Source: Brevibacillus_D fluminis_A
GTDB taxonomy: Bacteria > Bacillota > Bacilli > Brevibacillales > Brevibacillaceae
NCBI RefSeq assembly: GCF_052072235.1
Contig: NZ_CM125436.1
Coordinates: 5,450,001-5,514,000 of the forward strand
Direction: 5' to 3'
Length of the DNA stretch: 64,000 bases
Shown here: positions 33,046-41,613 of the stretch, in pieces
Position numbering within the stretch: the first letter of the stretch is position 1
How the letters are laid out: each line of letters starts with the position of its first letter
Notes under the pieces: model-generated
The model's input: the letters and a program-made list of their open reading frames with translations, nothing else
What the model was told of the DNA's origin: nothing
The model's database searches: none
Made by a program: the position numbers and the translations under genes

Positions 33046-34566
33046 TTATCTTGCCGGGGTCGCGAGCGCATGCTCCTGCATCGTTCCTTCCTCCCGATAG
33101 CGGGTGTGGAAGGAAAACGCTTTTTCCAGCACATGCGGCGTATGTCCGCCACGGGACAGCGCTTCCTCGTAATACTCGCGCAGCTGCTGGCGGTACGACG
33201 GATGCGCGCAGTTTTCGATCACGAGCATCGCCCGTTCGCGCGGCGCCAGCCCACGCAGGTCAGCATATCCTTGCTCCGTGACGATGATGTCCACATCATG
33301 CTCGGTATGGTCGACGTGTGACACGAACGGCACGACGCTGGAGATGCGGCCCCCTTTGGCGATCGACTTGGTGACGAATACCGCGAGCCGCGAATTGCGG
33401 GCGAAATCGCCGGAGCCGCCGATGCCGTTCATCATATGTGTGCCGAGTACGTTCGTGGAATTGACATTGCCGTAAATATCGACTTCAAGCGCCGTATTGA
33501 TCGCGATCAGTCCCAGCCTGCGGATGATCTCCGGATGGTTGGAAATCTCCTGCGGACGCAGCACGATCTTGTCTTTGTATTGGTCGAAATTCCCCAGCAC
33601 CTCTTCCATTTTGGCAGGCGACAGGGTGATCGAACAGCCGGATGCAAACGTGATTTTCCCTGCATCAATCAGTTCAAACACCGCATCCTGCAACACCTCG
33701 GAGTATACCTGCAAATCGGTGAAGTCTGAGTCGAGGAAGCCGTTGAACACGGCATTGGCGACCGAGCCGATCCCCGATTGCAGCGGCGCGAGCGAGTTGG
33801 TCAGGCGCCCCTTCTTCACTTCATCTTTCAGAAATGCGATCAAGTGGTTGGCGATCTGCTGTGTCTCCTGATCCGGCTGGACGATCGTCGAAGGGGAGTC
33901 TTTTTGGTTCGTGATGACGATGCCTTTGATCTTGTCCAGATCGACCTCAATGCCCGGCAGGCCGATGCGCTGATCCACCGCAGTCAACGGAATCGGTTCC
34001 CGTTGGCCCTGCTCCTCCAAATCGTAAATATCGTGCACGCCTTCAAGAGCGAGCGGCTGCGCCATATTCAGCTCCACGATCACCGCCTTGGCCTGTTCCA
34101 CAAAAACGCTGGAATTGCCGACGGACGTGGACGGGATGATCATCCCGTCCTCGGTAATTGCAATCGCTTCCACGATGGCAAAATCGATCGGGTCAAGCAC
34201 ATGGGCCCGAACCGCTTCCGCCGTATGCGACAGATGCTGATCGACGAACAACATCTCTCCCTGGTTGATTTTGTTTCTCATGACCGAATCCGCCTGAAAC
34301 GGCAATCGTTTATGAACAATCCCGGCTTCCGCCATCACCTTGTCCACATCGGACCCAAGGGAAGCACCGGTATATACATTTATTTTAAAAGGCTTGTTTT
34401 CCCGTTTGGCACGCTCTGCCAATGCCATTGTCACTGCTTTGGCATCTCCGGCCCGGGTAAACCCACTTAGGCCAACTGTCATTCCGTCGTGAATCCAGCT
34501 TGCTGCCTCCTCGGCGGACACGATTCTCTCTTGGTAACGTTGATCACGTAAGCGCTCACATAACAT
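33046..34566 (-). CDS. Succinate/acetate CoA-transferase (acetyl-CoA hydrolase family)
   Basis: A 506-residue class I CoA-transferase of the acetyl-CoA hydrolase/transferase family, moving CoA between acyl-CoA and a carboxylic acid such as acetate or succinate. Family marks: VGLSGFTRAGDAK at the N-terminus, the oxyanion-loop PLQSGIGSVANAV, the catalytic Glu290 in YSEVLQDAVFEL, and HMMNGIGGSGDFARN with VDHTEHDVDIIVTEQGYADLRGL. The sequence fits the succinate:acetate CoA-transferase subgroup. It stands as its own unit between a LytTR regulator and the sigma-54 activator; the repeats at 34588-34694 may control it. Confidence 0.88.
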   Translation of the reverse strand: MLCERLRDQRYQERIVSAEEAASWIHDGMTVGLSGFTRAGDAKAVTMALAERAKRENKPFKINVYTGASLGSDVDKVMAEAGIVHKRLPFQADSVMRNKINQGEMLFVDQHLSHTAEAVRAHVLDPIDFAIVEAIAITEDGMIIPSTSVGNSSVFVEQAKAVIVELNMAQPLALEGVHDIYDLEEQGQREPIPLTAVDQRIGLPGIEVDLDKIKGIVITNQKDSPSTIVQPDQETQQIANHLIAFLKDEVKKGRLTNSLAPLQSGIGSVANAVFNGFLDSDFTDLQVYSEVLQDAVFELIDAGKITFASGCSITLSPAKMEEVLGNFDQYKDKIVLRPQEISNHPEIIRRLGLIAINTALEVDIYGNVNSTNVLGTHMMNGIGGSGDFARNSRLAVFVTKSIAKGGRISSVVPFVSHVDHTEHDVDIIVTEQGYADLRGLAPRERAMLVIENCAHPSYRQQLREYYEEALSRGGHTPHVLEKAFSFHTRYREEGTMQEHALATPAR

Positions 34567-34587
34567 TTACCCACACCTGCCATTCGC

Positions 34588-34694
34588 ATTTTTGTACTTT
34601 TGACAAAAATAACACAGCTTCTGCCCAGGAGTACCGCAAAGCCGACAAAACAGCGCTGAAGATGACGAGCCAGCGAAATCGGCGACGAGCCAGC
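34588..34694 (-). promoter_or_regulatory. Candidate operators before the CoA-transferase gene
   Basis: Two signals lie between the LytTR gene and the CoA-transferase gene. One is a perfect inverted repeat ATTTTTGT-ACTTTTG-ACAAAAAT (34588-34610), 22 bases before the ATG. The other is a direct repeat of GACGAGCCAGC at 34664-34674 and 34684-34694, period 20 bases. LytTR proteins bind paired direct repeats about two helical turns apart, so the second may be the site of the adjacent regulator (inference). Confidence 0.4.
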
Positions 34695-34705
34695 ATAAAA
34701 ACGGA

Positions 34706-35377
34706 TTAAAACCCTAACCGCGCCCGAAACTGGCTGGCGTACGTCTGGCTGACAGGAATACGGCTTTGCGCGTTATCCTTCATCACCAGCATAAAAGTAG
34801 AGTGAAAATCCGGCTGAATTTCAGCGATTTCGTTCACGTTGACGAAAAAGGAACGATGGCACCGCACGAACTGGTCTTGCGGCAAAATCAAATCCAGCTC
34901 AGCCAGGCTGTATTTGTTCCGATACTGACCGTCTTTGGTATGCAGCCATGTTTTCTTCTCATCTGCGGAAATATAGGCGATCTGCTCAAAGGAAAACGGC
35001 ACCCAGCGATCTTCCGCCTTGCCGATCAAAAAGCGGTGCTTGGGCAGCTTGACCTCTTCCCACGGCATGATTTTCGGGAAAATCGCCGTGACGCACCCTT
35101 CCAGCTCGCCACGCATCACAAGAGGAATGGACATGCCGTAATACGGCACGCCAAACACGTCCCGATCCACATATTGCGCGACTTTTTTCCGTTCGGTCAG
35201 CGCCTGCAGCGAAACGGTCCCCTGCCGCAGCAGGTCGCCCGGCTTGATTTTGAGGTCGATGCTTTCACTCGGTTGGTAATAGATATATTTGGATTGATCC
35301 GTTATCGCGATCGAGACGCGTTGCGGCAACATTTCGCTAAAAGCTTGGACAATAACAGGAACAGAAGTCAACTCCAT
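34706..35377 (-). CDS. LytTR regulator with N-terminal sensory domain
   Basis: A 223-residue one-component regulator. Residues 115-223 form a LytTR DNA-binding domain (FEQIAYISADEKKTWLHTKDG, VRCHRSFFVNVNEIAEIQPDF). Residues 1-105 resemble the PAS-like ligand module seen in some Bacillus and Clostridium receptors (KYIYYQPSESIDLKIKPGDLL, VFGVPYYGMSIPLV). There is no phospho-receiver domain, so it is not an AgrA-type partner of a kinase. GGGAGG seven bases before the ATG supports the start. The downstream CoA-transferase gene on the same strand, 139 bases away, is its likeliest target. Confidence 0.83.
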   Translation of the reverse strand: MELTSVPVIVQAFSEMLPQRVSIAITDQSKYIYYQPSESIDLKIKPGDLLRQGTVSLQALTERKKVAQYVDRDVFGVPYYGMSIPLVMRGELEGCVTAIFPKIMPWEEVKLPKHRFLIGKAEDRWVPFSFEQIAYISADEKKTWLHTKDGQYRNKYSLAELDLILPQDQFVRCHRSFFVNVNEIAEIQPDFHSTFMLVMKDNAQSRIPVSQTYASQFRARLGF

Positions 35378-35548
35378 CCTGATCCCTCCCCCAATTCTTC
35401 TCTCTCTATAGTAACCTGTTCATCGCCCAAAAAGTAACCCCAATCTATTTCCTATCTATTTAGTAGAATTTTCTGCACAGGGAATTTACTTTTCACGCTT
35501 TTTGCGATAATCTGTTAGCGTAGACAGGCTATCTGAGGGAGGTTTAAC

Positions 35549-36364
35549 ATGAAAATCTATAAAGCCCTGACAATCGCAGGTTCCGATACTAGCGGAGGCG
35601 CGGGTATTCAGGCGGACCTGAAAACATTCCAAGAACGCAAAGTGTTCGGTATGACCGCCTTGACCGTCATCGTCGCACAAGATCCGGCAAACGGCTGGTT
35701 TCATAATGTATTCCCGATCGATACAAAGCTGGTTGAAGCGCAAATTGAAACCGTTGTCTCCGGCATCGGCATCGATTCCTTCAAAACAGGGATGCTTGGT
35801 TCCAGCGAGCTGATCGAACTCGTCGCTCGCAAAATGGAAGAGCTGAACATGCCAAACCTCGTCATCGACCCTGTCATGGTTTGCAAAGGCGCTGACGAAG
35901 CTCTCCATCCGGAAACCGCGATCAGCTATCGCGATGTGCTGATCCCGAAAGCGACCGTTGTCACCCCGAACCTGTTTGAAGCAGGTCAATTGAGCCAAAA
36001 AGGCACGCCAAAAACGCTTGATGAAATGAAAGAGGCAGCGGCGATCATCCATGAACTGGGCGCGAAGTACGTACTCGTCAAAGGCGGCGGCAAGCTGCAG
36101 CATGAGCGCGCTGTCGACGTTCTGTACGATGGCACGACTTTCGAACTGCTGGAAAGCGACCGCATCGAAAAAGCTTACACGCACGGTGCAGGCTGTACGT
36201 ATTCCGCAGCGATCACGGCCGAGCTGGCAAAAGGCAGACCGGTACGCGACGCGATTTTGACAGCGAAAGCTTTCATCACCGAAGCGATCCGCCACTCCTT
36301 CCCGCTTAACCAATATGTTGGCCCGACTTACCATGCAGCATACCGCGACGTGGAAAAAGCGTAG
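35549..36364 (+). CDS. pdxK: Pyridoxine/pyridoxal/pyridoxamine kinase (PdxK, ThiD-like)
   Basis: A 271-residue ribokinase-fold kinase of the PdxK group, the ThiD-like enzyme of Bacilli that phosphorylates B6 vitamers and to some extent hydroxymethylpyrimidine. Features: KALTIAGSDTSGGAGIQADLKTF at the N-terminus, VIDPVMVCKGADEAL with Cys112, and the anion-hole THGAGCTYSAA with Cys216; paired cysteines at these places are known in the S. aureus homologue. FPLNQYVGPT ends the protein, as in B. subtilis PdxK. GGGAGG six bases before the ATG; a monocistronic unit with a clear terminator. Confidence 0.92.
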   Translation: MKIYKALTIAGSDTSGGAGIQADLKTFQERKVFGMTALTVIVAQDPANGWFHNVFPIDTKLVEAQIETVVSGIGIDSFKTGMLGSSELIELVARKMEELNMPNLVIDPVMVCKGADEALHPETAISYRDVLIPKATVVTPNLFEAGQLSQKGTPKTLDEMKEAAAIIHELGAKYVLVKGGGKLQHERAVDVLYDGTTFELLESDRIEKAYTHGAGCTYSAAITAELAKGRPVRDAILTAKAFITEAIRHSFPLNQYVGPTYHAAYRDVEKA

Positions 36365-36378
36365 TCTTCTTCACATGC

Positions 36379-36416
36379 AAAAGGACCGCCAGGAGTCATC
36401 CTGCACGGTCCTTTTT
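36379..36416. terminator. Terminator after pdxK
   Basis: AAAAGGACCG pairs with CGGTCCTTTT around an inner CAGGA/TCCTG, followed by TTTTTGTTT on the plus strand. It also works for transcripts coming from minJ on the opposite strand. Confidence 0.85.
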
Positions 36417-36422
36417 GTTTGC

Positions 36423-36560
36423 TCATTCCCCAAAAATTTGCTCGAGATGATGCTCCATATGTACGACATCGTCCTCGATCAGCCAGCCAAGCGTAAACGG
36501 CGGTTCGGACCACGCATAAATACGCCTGCTGCTCCTCCGTAATCCCGCCGATCACCCGGA
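36423..36560 (-). pseudogene. Frameshifted C-terminal remnant, DinB-like
   Basis: Directly behind minJ the minus strand encodes, in one frame, VIGGITEEQQA, and after a shift of frame YAWSEPPFTLGWLIEDDVVHMEHHLEQIFGE followed by TGA. The second piece looks like the C-terminal helix of a DinB-like four-helix protein (HMEHHLEQI). There is no start codon or N-terminal part, so it is a decayed 3' fragment, possibly left by a deletion that joined minJ to it. The family name is a guess from the short motif; the frameshifted continuity is visible directly. Confidence 0.45.
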
Positions 36561-37805
36561 CTATGCGCCGATGTCGGTTTTCTGCATCTTTTGCTTGATC
36601 AGCTGCAGCACGCTGCTTTTGCGCACATCGATAAAATATTGCGTCGCCGCGTCGGGCACCACGATGATCCCCAACTGGTGATGGCTGCCCGCATAAATCG
36701 CACACTGCAAAAATTTGATCTCGCCATCATGGGTCAGCGCCTCCAGCTTGCAAAACGCCGGATTCACTTGCAGCGCCGGATACAGCTGCGCCTTTTCCTT
36801 GACGGCGACGCCGTTCACCTTCACGATAATCTCGCCCGGCAAAATCCCCATTTCCGCTGCGGGCGTATTCGGAAGAACCGCCATCACTTTAATGCCGCGC
36901 GACGATTGGATGTAATACGGAGGCAGTTTATTTTCACGCCATCTGCTGTAAAACACCATGCCCTCGTGCCCAAACAGCGCAAACAAGGCGGCGAGAAAAA
37001 GCAAACCGGGCAGCCAGCTTGCGCCGTACACCAATGCCAATAAAAGCAAGGAGTACAGGCCGAGCTGGGAAGCGATCTCGCCTGCCTTCTGCTTGGGGGG
37101 CATCGCTTTGGTCAAATCGGAATAACCCGTGACAGCCGGCAGCAGCAAAAGGCTCCACGATGCCGCATCAGGCGAAAACAGCGGCCACCCGGGAAACAAC
37201 GCCGAATGCCCTACGTTCCAGCCGGTCGGAACGTCAACGAGCAGCACCAGCGGGGTAAACCAGAAGGAATGCAGCTCATAGACACCGACAATCCGCCCCC
37301 GCTTCCCCTCCATGAACAAAGGAGACGCATCTTTTCCGCCATTCCAGCGCACCAGGAACGCCTCCGCCAAATGAAGGATCGCAGCCAGCGCCAAAAGCGG
37401 CAGCGGCTTTGCATCAAGCAGCACCTGCCAAACCGCTCCAAACCCTTGCACATGGACAAGCTCCGGCAGCCAGCCGGCAATGATATGCAGCAAGCCCAGT
37501 ACACCGGAAGCGTAGGCCAGACACAAAAAACGAATCCGGACCATCGCCAAAATCAGCGCAATCACCGACAGCAGCCACATATCCTGCACTCGTACGACCA
37601 GACCGAGACCAACCGAGACGACGGACACGAACAGCCCGCCCACGATGCCCATCCCGATCGAACGCATCGTTTGAATCAGCGGCGTCTGGATTCGCGCGGA
37701 GAAAAGCTGCCTTTCAAACGCCATCTGCTTGCGATAATGCAAATATATAAAAAGGATAAACAGGTACAACCCAGGATTCAGAAAAAAGCTTACCAAACCA
37801 TTCAT
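36561..37805 (-). CDS. minJ: MinJ-like cell-division topology protein (membrane + PDZ)
   Basis: A 414-residue membrane protein with about eight hydrophobic segments (residues 1-290), then a C-terminal PDZ domain (about 300-395: IKVMAVLPNTPAAEMGILPGEIIVKVNGV). In B. subtilis MinJ (YvjD) has the same architecture and lies beside ctpB (yvjB); it bridges DivIVA and MinD at the pole and septum. Order here is ctpB then minJ, with a terminator and a 128-base gap between them. Sequence identity to MinJ is modest to the eye, so the name rests on architecture plus neighbourhood. Confidence 0.75.
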   Translation of the reverse strand: MNGLVSFFLNPGLYLFILFIYLHYRKQMAFERQLFSARIQTPLIQTMRSIGMGIVGGLFVSVVSVGLGLVVRVQDMWLLSVIALILAMVRIRFLCLAYASGVLGLLHIIAGWLPELVHVQGFGAVWQVLLDAKPLPLLALAAILHLAEAFLVRWNGGKDASPLFMEGKRGRIVGVYELHSFWFTPLVLLVDVPTGWNVGHSALFPGWPLFSPDAASWSLLLLPAVTGYSDLTKAMPPKQKAGEIASQLGLYSLLLLALVYGASWLPGLLFLAALFALFGHEGMVFYSRWRENKLPPYYIQSSRGIKVMAVLPNTPAAEMGILPGEIIVKVNGVAVKEKAQLYPALQVNPAFCKLEALTHDGEIKFLQCAIYAGSHHQLGIIVVPDAATQYFIDVRKSSVLQLIKQKMQKTDIGA

Positions 37806-37851
37806 CCGTTCACCCCCTGTCTGTATTCAAAAAATCGGAAACGCCATACGC

Positions 37852-37886
37852 AAAAGAAAAACCGCGGTCCGATTCGTCCCGCGGTT
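37852..37886 (-). terminator. Terminator after ctpB
   Basis: AACCGCGG (37860-37867) and CCGCGGTT (37879-37886) form a perfect stem; on the minus strand it is followed by TTTTTCTTTT. Confidence 0.85.
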
Positions 37887-37933
37887 ACCATTTCTACACC
37901 GGAAAAGCAATTCCCTTCTAGCAGAAATTGGAT

Positions 37934-39406
37934 TTACTTTTTCAATTGCTGCACCAGCACGTCAGCCGCTTTTTGCAGCTGCACGTCGTTTGCCGGATCT
38001 TTCAGCACAGCGACAATCGCTTCTTGCAGCGCATTGGCTGTCGCTTTGTCCACTTGACCGGTCGGGGTCAGCTTTTTCGATGCCTGGAAGGACTTGATCG
38101 CCGCTTCCGTCTTCTCATCGAAATAACCGTCCGTACGCACAGGCCCCAGCTTCAAGCCGGTCAAAATCATTTGCAGGTTTTTCACGTCTGCACTGTTCAT
38201 ATCCCGTTTCAGCACCTGGTCTTGCGGAAGCTGCGTCACCTTGAAGTAGTCTGGCTCCTTCACCGTTTCGTCCGGCGCGATTCCTTTTTTATGAATCCAT
38301 GTGCCTTTCGGTGTCAGCCATTTGGCGATCGTCAGCTTGATCAGGCTCTTGTCCTGCATTTCAACGGTCGCTTGCACGGTTCCTTTCCCGAAGGAGTTTT
38401 CCCCGACAAGCTTGTAGCCGCCGCTCTCCCGCATCGCTCCGGCCAAAATCTCCGAGGCGCTGGCGCTTCCGCCGTCAATCAGCACATCGATCGGATACGG
38501 CTTCGGTTTATCCAGCGTCGACTTGATGACTTCTTCCGGCTTGCTCTTGTCGCCGTAGGCAACGCGAACGATGACGCCTTTGTTCGGAATCAGCATCTCG
38601 CCGATTTGTCTGACCGCTTCGACATAACCGCCAGGGTTGCCGCGCACGTCGACGATCAAGCCGTCGATGTGTTGATCTTCCAGCTTTTTCAGCTCCTTGC
38701 CGAAATGATCGGCCGTCTCTGCCGAGAACTGCGCGATTTCCAACACACCAAGCTTTTTGCCGTCTTTTTCAATCGTTTTGCTGTACACCGTTTCGATCGG
38801 AATGTCGTCACGAATGCACTCGACTGTGAAAGGCTCCGATACGCCAGGGCGCATGACTTTCAGGACAGCCTTCGTCCCTTTTGGACCGCGAATCTTCTGC
38901 ACCGCTTTGTTCAGATCGAGGCCATCCAGCGACTCCCCGTTTACACTGAGAATCTGGTCATTCGGCAGCAAGCCCGCTTTCTCCGCAGGCGATCCTTTAT
39001 ACGGCGACACGATCGTGACGCGATTGTTTTTCAGCGTCACTTCCGCACCGATTCCCTGGAAGGTGGAATTGAGCATCGATTGCAGCTGCTGCGCCGACTC
39101 CGGGTCCATGTAGTCCGTATACGGGTCATCCAGGGAACCGATCATCCCTTTGATGGCCCCTTCGATCAGCTTGTCATCGGACACCTGATCGATAAACTTG
39201 CCTTTGACGATCTGGTACGCTTCGTTCAGCTTGGCTGCTGCTTTCGGCAGCGTACCGTTACCATTCGCTTGTGCGGCAACCGGCATTGTCGGGCTGGCTT
39301 GTCCGCTGCTGATGAGTGTGAAGGTTAACAAACTGCTCACGACCATGGAGAGCAGAATCATCACGAAAACTTGACGTCCGGTCCATCGCATGCTCTTTGA
39401 CACCAT
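37934..39406 (-). CDS. ctpB: CtpB-like S41 C-terminal processing peptidase
   Basis: A 490-residue exported serine peptidase. One signal-anchor helix (about 12-33), a PDZ domain (about 115-190, QGIGAEVTLKNNRVTIVSPYKGSPAEKAGL), the S41 core with the catalytic Ser316 in GGSASASE and Lys341 in SFGKGTVQ 25 residues later, and a C-terminal peptidoglycan-binding domain (about 405-465, DGYFDEKTEAAIKSFQ). This matches B. subtilis CtpB, which cuts SpoIVFA and SpoIVFB regulators during sporulation, or the vegetative CtpA. ATG at 39404-39406 is used; an ATG five codons later is possible. It lies between a secreted M23 peptidase and minJ. Confidence 0.9.
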   Translation of the reverse strand: MVSKSMRWTGRQVFVMILLSMVVSSLLTFTLISSGQASPTMPVAAQANGNGTLPKAAAKLNEAYQIVKGKFIDQVSDDKLIEGAIKGMIGSLDDPYTDYMDPESAQQLQSMLNSTFQGIGAEVTLKNNRVTIVSPYKGSPAEKAGLLPNDQILSVNGESLDGLDLNKAVQKIRGPKGTKAVLKVMRPGVSEPFTVECIRDDIPIETVYSKTIEKDGKKLGVLEIAQFSAETADHFGKELKKLEDQHIDGLIVDVRGNPGGYVEAVRQIGEMLIPNKGVIVRVAYGDKSKPEEVIKSTLDKPKPYPIDVLIDGGSASASEILAGAMRESGGYKLVGENSFGKGTVQATVEMQDKSLIKLTIAKWLTPKGTWIHKKGIAPDETVKEPDYFKVTQLPQDQVLKRDMNSADVKNLQMILTGLKLGPVRTDGYFDEKTEAAIKSFQASKKLTPTGQVDKATANALQEAIVAVLKDPANDVQLQKAADVLVQQLKK

Positions 39407-39480
39407 CCTTTGTAATCCGGGTGAAAAACATATGCAGTTATTCTATGCAATCCCGGTTCACAATATTTGTGTTACCCATA

Positions 39481-40668
39481 TTACTGTAAATATGGTCTCG
39501 GGTCTACCGCAACGTCATCCTTATAGACTGTAAAATGCAGGTGGTTACCGGTGGAACGGCCTGTAGAGCCGACCTCCGCGATTTTTTGGCCTTTTTTCAC
39601 AGCTTGTCCCGCACTTACTTTGATTCCGCCCTCACGAATATGCCCGTACAATGTGGTGATATGTTCGTTATGCTTGATCATGACGCAGTTCCCAAAGCCG
39701 TTCACATAGCTGGCGACGATCACGATGCCGTCTTCAGCCGCGAAAATGCTTGTCCCTTTTGGCGCGGCCATGTCGAGACCGTTGTGCCCAGCCGACTTTC
39801 CGGTAAAGGGGTCGGTACGCATCCCGAACCCGGACGAGAAACGGAAGCTGCCTGGTGGCAACGGAAGTCCCAGTGCTCCGCCTCTGTAGCTGCTTGCCGC
39901 AAGCAGTTTGGAGCGCTCCGCCAATTTGGATGCTTCCTCTCTGGCATAAGCCAGCAGCTTTTCTTCTTCCTCTGCCTGAATTTCATGCAAATCTTTTTCC
40001 TGCTTTTGCAGCTCCGCCTTGATCACCGTGCTCTGTTTGTACTGCTTGTCCAATTCGGCTTTGAGATTTTCCGCCTCGGCAAACATATTCTCGTAGTTTT
40101 TCAGATGCTTCTCGACCTCGGCTTTTTTCGCTTCGACCGTCTGCTTGTCTTTCAGATTGTCTTCCAAAATGCGCGTGTCCGATTCGACGATCAGCTGGAC
40201 ACCCTGCAGGCGGGTGAGGAAGTCGCCGATGTCCGAGGAGCCGAGCAGCACTTCCAGGTAGGTGGAGTTGCCACGCTCGTACATGGAGCGCAGGCGCGTC
40301 TTGAGCATCGTTTCGCGCTTCGCGACGCGCTCCTCCGCTTCATCGAGCTGCTCTTGCGCCTGAACCGCTTTGGCCGTGGTTTCCTCAATCTGCTTGTCCA
40401 GCTTGTCGAGCCGTCCTTGCGTCTCATTGCGACGCAAATCGATCGCCATCAGCTCATTGTTCAGATTTACTTGTTTCTTTTGGATTTCATTGATTTGTCC
40501 GGAGATTTTGTTGATTTCGGACTGCTGCGATCGTTTCTTCTTTTTTATTTCATTGATTTCCTGATTGATCTTGTCCAAAGATTTGCTTGCATACCCGACC
40601 GAAGCCGGATAGCTGCTCCACACGATGGCGCTGGATAGAACCGCCAAAAGGATCCCCTTCTTGTTCAT
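39481..40668 (-). CDS. Secreted EnvC-like M23 murein peptidase or activator
   Basis: A 395-residue exported protein: signal peptide (MNKKGILLAVLSSAIVWSS..., cleavage likely after VGYA), a long coiled coil (about 28-250) and a C-terminal LytM/M23 domain. The zinc ligands are present (His295 and Asp299 in HNGLD, His378 in HLH, with the paired His376), so unlike E. coli EnvC it may be an active endopeptidase. It starts 51 bases after ftsX. The coiled coil plus LytM layout next to ftsEX strongly suggests it is the FtsEX-controlled wall hydrolase or its activator, the role of CwlO in B. subtilis and EnvC or PcsB elsewhere. GGGAGG six bases before ATG. Confidence 0.88.
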   Translation of the reverse strand: MNKKGILLAVLSSAIVWSSYPASVGYASKSLDKINQEINEIKKKKRSQQSEINKISGQINEIQKKQVNLNNELMAIDLRRNETQGRLDKLDKQIEETTAKAVQAQEQLDEAEERVAKRETMLKTRLRSMYERGNSTYLEVLLGSSDIGDFLTRLQGVQLIVESDTRILEDNLKDKQTVEAKKAEVEKHLKNYENMFAEAENLKAELDKQYKQSTVIKAELQKQEKDLHEIQAEEEEKLLAYAREEASKLAERSKLLAASSYRGGALGLPLPPGSFRFSSGFGMRTDPFTGKSAGHNGLDMAAPKGTSIFAAEDGIVIVASYVNGFGNCVMIKHNEHITTLYGHIREGGIKVSAGQAVKKGQKIAEVGSTGRSTGNHLHFTVYKDDVAVDPRPYLQ

Positions 40669-40719
40669 GCTCTTCCTCCCCAAAGGTTCAGTCTCACAAA
40701 CCTGCTATTTCGTACTTGT

Positions 40720-41613
40720 TTACACACGCAAGAAGCGACGTACGGAAACCATACTGCCCCAGATCCCGATGAAGGCACCGATCGCCAGCAGCAACAGCGC
40801 TACCTGATAGCCCAGCGGGAACAGCGGCAACAGCTTGAAGAACGGAATCACACTTCCATTGGTGACCAGACTCAAAAGGTAATGATAACCGAAGCCCAGA
40901 ACCAGGATCGGAATGAGCGCGCCAACCATGCCCATCATCAGTCCTTCGACAAAGAAAGGCCAACGAATAAACCAGTTGGTCGCACCGACCAGCTTCATGA
41001 TTTCAATCTCGCGGCGGCGCGCCACGATCGTCAGCTTGATCGTGTTGGCAATCAGGAACATCGCGGTAAACGCCAGTCCGACGATGAAGACGATCCCGAT
41101 GTCGCGCACCGTTCGGGTCGTGACAAACAGCTTCTCGACCGTGCCCTCCCCGTAATTCACATCGGTGATGGACGGGATTTTTTTAATCGCCTGCGCGACT
41201 TCCGCCGTATCCTGCGGCTGTTTGGTTTTGACGACGAATGAATCGGGAAACGGATTCTCCTTCTCCATGCCGTCCAGCAAATATCCTTTTTCCCCCATGC
41301 TTTTCCTGAAGTTGACCAAGCCTTGCTCTTTGGACACGTATTGGACGCTTTCCACTTTTGGCAATGCCTTTAATTTTGCTTCAAGCTGCTCAATAGCCGG
41401 CTTATCCGCCAAGAGATCGACGAACACGCGGATTTCCACCTGCTTCTCGATCGTTTGCGCAATATAGTTGACGTTGAACGCCAGGAGTAAGAACACTCCG
41501 AGAATAAACAGGGTGATGGTCACCGCGCTGATCGAGGCGAATGTCATCCAGCCGTTGCGGCCCAGATTCTTCATCCCCTCGCGCACGTGACGCCCCAGCG
41601 TTCTAATCTTCAT
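40720..41613 (-). CDS. ftsX: FtsX, division ABC-type membrane protein
   Basis: A 297-residue permease-like protein with four membrane helices: N-terminal (about 25-50), then an extracellular loop of some 120 residues (VEIRVFVDLLADKPAIEQLEAKLKALP... to ITDVNYGEGTVEKL), and three C-terminal helices with the conserved VARRREIEIMKLVGAT. FtsX transmits ATP hydrolysis by FtsE to an extracellular wall hydrolase. ATG at 41611-41613 lies inside ftsE, an 11-base overlap that indicates translational coupling. The peptidase gene follows downstream. Confidence 0.94.
   Translation of the reverse strand: MKIRTLGRHVREGMKNLGRNGWMTFASISAVTITLFILGVFLLLAFNVNYIAQTIEKQVEIRVFVDLLADKPAIEQLEAKLKALPKVESVQYVSKEQGLVNFRKSMGEKGYLLDGMEKENPFPDSFVVKTKQPQDTAEVAQAIKKIPSITDVNYGEGTVEKLFVTTRTVRDIGIVFIVGLAFTAMFLIANTIKLTIVARRREIEIMKLVGATNWFIRWPFFVEGLMMGMVGALIPILVLGFGYHYLLSLVTNGSVIPFFKLLPLFPLGYQVALLLLAIGAFIGIWGSMVSVRRFLRV

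Noticed and set aside
34706..35377. The LytTR gene as the missing AgrA partner of the kinase at 6647-7969
   Set aside because: It has no receiver domain with a phospho-acceptor Asp and lies 27 kb away beside an unrelated CoA-transferase gene.
35506..35511. GATAAT as -10 of a pdxK promoter
   Set aside because: No -35 element at a proper distance was found, so it was left out of the feature list.
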